This document shows, one piece after another, positions 62,991 to 64,000 of a stretch of 64,000 bases of DNA. The notes under the pieces are model-generated. The model was not told where the DNA came from and ran no database searches. It worked only from the letters and a program-made list of their open reading frames with translations. The stretch's first letter is position 1. Each line of letters opens with the position of its first letter. The stretch is taken from contig DIVG01000006.1 in NCBI GenBank assembly GCA_002422425.1, forward strand, positions 1 through 64,000. The letters are read 5' to 3'. The position numbers and the translations under genes were made by a program. The stretch is from Akkermansiaceae bacterium UBA6138. GTDB lineage: Bacteria; Verrucomicrobiota; Verrucomicrobiia; Verrucomicrobiales; DEV007.

Positions 62991-64000
62991 GTGACAAACC
63001 CGAACTGGCAACTCATTTTCGGACTCGATACGGCCCGGCATCGCATCGGGCGCGCCTTCTTCATCAGAGGCATGGGAGGCATCTATCTCATCGCGATCAC
63101 TTCCTGGTGGTCCCAAATCGGGCTCCTCGCGGGGGAAAAAGGGCTCGCTCCAGCCTCGAGAATCATCGAATGGGTGGCGCAGCAAACCGGAAACACCGGA
63201 CAGTCCGCCTTCTGGTCTCTTCCCGGCCTTTTCTGGCTCACCGGCACCTCAGACATCGCGCTGTATTTTCTCGCCTTGGCCGGCGGCATCCTCTCACTCC
63301 TCGTCATCTTCGGCCGTCTCGTCGGGCCATCTCTCGCCGGACTTTGGATCATCTACCTGTCTTTCGTGAACTCCGGCGGTGTCTTCATGAGCTTTCAATG
63401 GGATATTCTCCTTCTCGAAGCGGGATTCCTCTCCCTCTTTCTCTGCCGCTGGGAATGGAAAACCGCCTGGCTCAATCCGCCGCCGCTCACCATCGTCAAC
63501 CGCGTGGCTCTCCCGGGACTCTGGTTCCTCGTCGCCAAGCTCATGTTTTTTTCCGGCTGGGTCAAACTAGCGTGGGACTCCGGAACCCGTCCGGAATGGT
63601 GGACCGATGGCACTGCCATGACCTATCACTATATGACTCAGCCGCTCCCAACCTGGACCGCCTGGTGGATGCACCAACTTCCCGCCTCGTTTCACAAGGC
63701 CTCTTTGATCCCCATGTACGGCATCGAGATCCTCCTTCCCTTCGCGATGATCTTCGGCCCCCGGGGAAGAGTCGCCGCCTCGGTCGGATTCGCCGGCTTA
63801 ATGACCCTGATTCTCCTGACAGGAAATTACACCTACTTCAACTGGCTTACGATCGTGCTCTGCCTCCCCCTTGTCCACGATAGACTCTGGCCGGGATCGC
63901 TCCGCCACCACCTTGCCGTCGAAGCTTCCGACCCCGTCCTTCCGACCGACCCGCGATCACCCCTCATCCGGCTGGGACTCGCCGCTCCCGCGCTGCTCCT
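62991..64000 (+). CDS. Lipase maturation factor family protein, N-terminal part
   Basis: The reading frame continues to the window edge without a stop. About 336 residues are visible with several membrane helices. Family signatures are the LIFGLDTARHRI start, SFQWDILLLEAGF, LMFFSGWVKLAWD, AMTYHYMTQPLP and TWTAWWMHQLP, as in lipase maturation factor (LMF1) proteins. In animals LMF1 helps lipases fold in the ER; the bacterial role is unknown. The GTG at 62991 or the in-frame ATG at 62943 could be the start; neither has a clear ribosome site. The C-terminal part is outside the window. Confidence 0.85.
   Translation, partial: MTNPNWQLIFGLDTARHRIGRAFFIRGMGGIYLIAITSWWSQIGLLAGEKGLAPASRIIEWVAQQTGNTGQSAFWSLPGLFWLTGTSDIALYFLALAGGILSLLVIFGRLVGPSLAGLWIIYLSFVNSGGVFMSFQWDILLLEAGFLSLFLCRWEWKTAWLNPPPLTIVNRVALPGLWFLVAKLMFFSGWVKLAWDSGTRPEWWTDGTAMTYHYMTQPLPTWTAWWMHQLPASFHKASLIPMYGIEILLPFAMIFGPRGRVAASVGFAGLMTLILLTGNYTYFNWLTIVLCLPLVHDRLWPGSLRHHLAVEASDPVLPTDPRSPLIRLGLAAPALL

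Noticed and set aside
1..64000. CRISPR array, prophage or insertion sequence
   Set aside because: No regularly spaced repeats, Cas, transposase, integrase or phage structural genes were seen on either strand.

Overview
The window is about 60% GC, gene-dense and chromosomal, with roughly 57 protein genes, one tRNA and no insertion sequence, prophage, integrase or CRISPR array that I can see. It looks like a member of the Verrucomicrobiota, or of the wider Planctomycetes-Verrucomicrobia group. The evidence is the paired cytochrome-c/DUF1549/DUF1553 and DUF1501 genes, DUF4159, a lipase-maturation-factor protein, an NRAMP relative without the classical motifs, and Gram-negative envelope proteins (OmpA-like, lipoproteins, class A PBP). 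Species cannot be named from the sequence alone.

Layout. 1-3.7 kb: start of uvrB, rpoZ with a good promoter, then the translationally coupled rnpA-yidD-yidC set behind rpmH. 3.9-7.2 kb: an intact DegP-like protease followed by a related protein that has lost all three catalytic residues. 7.5-16.8 kb: mutS, a DUF3050 protein, an RlmM-like methyltransferase, alaS, lysC, cutA. 16.9-19.6 kb: an NtrB/NtrC-type sensor and sigma-54 activator separated by a long inverted repeat. 19.6-23.8 kb: a Fur-family regulator followed by sufC-sufB-sufD. 23.8-28.3 kb: DUF4159, FHA and alpha/beta-hydrolase proteins, tRNA-Val with a glycosyltransferase-like gene 6 nt behind it, and a lipoprotein FKBP. 28.4-35.7 kb: ileS-lspA, an NRAMP-like transporter, and sugar oxidoreductase/epimerase genes. 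35.8-40.4 kb: the DUF1553/DUF1501 pair. 40.6-48.7 kb: ychF, small conserved genes, a LamG-like protein, a RexA/DUF6731-like protein, glyoxalase, a lipoprotein amidase, a secreted protein with a possible caspase-like His/Cys pair, and bioB-folP. 48.8-64 kb: lemA with an M48 protease, an ExbB-like protein, a MidA-like methyltransferase divergent from a class A PBP, an A-type Fe-S carrier, a Rep/PcrA helicase, queF-queC, an OmpA-like protein and the start of a lipase-maturation-factor gene.

How it fits together. Most genes are housekeeping: translation, DNA repair, Fe-S assembly, membrane insertion, cell wall. The less ordinary parts are the protease/pseudoprotease pair, the class A PBP with Thr at the expected catalytic Ser position, the possible caspase-like secreted protein, the hairpin between sensor and regulator, and the tRNA-mRNA junction. 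I found no obvious new multi-gene defence or mobile system. The protease/pseudoprotease pair is the best candidate for an undescribed functional unit.
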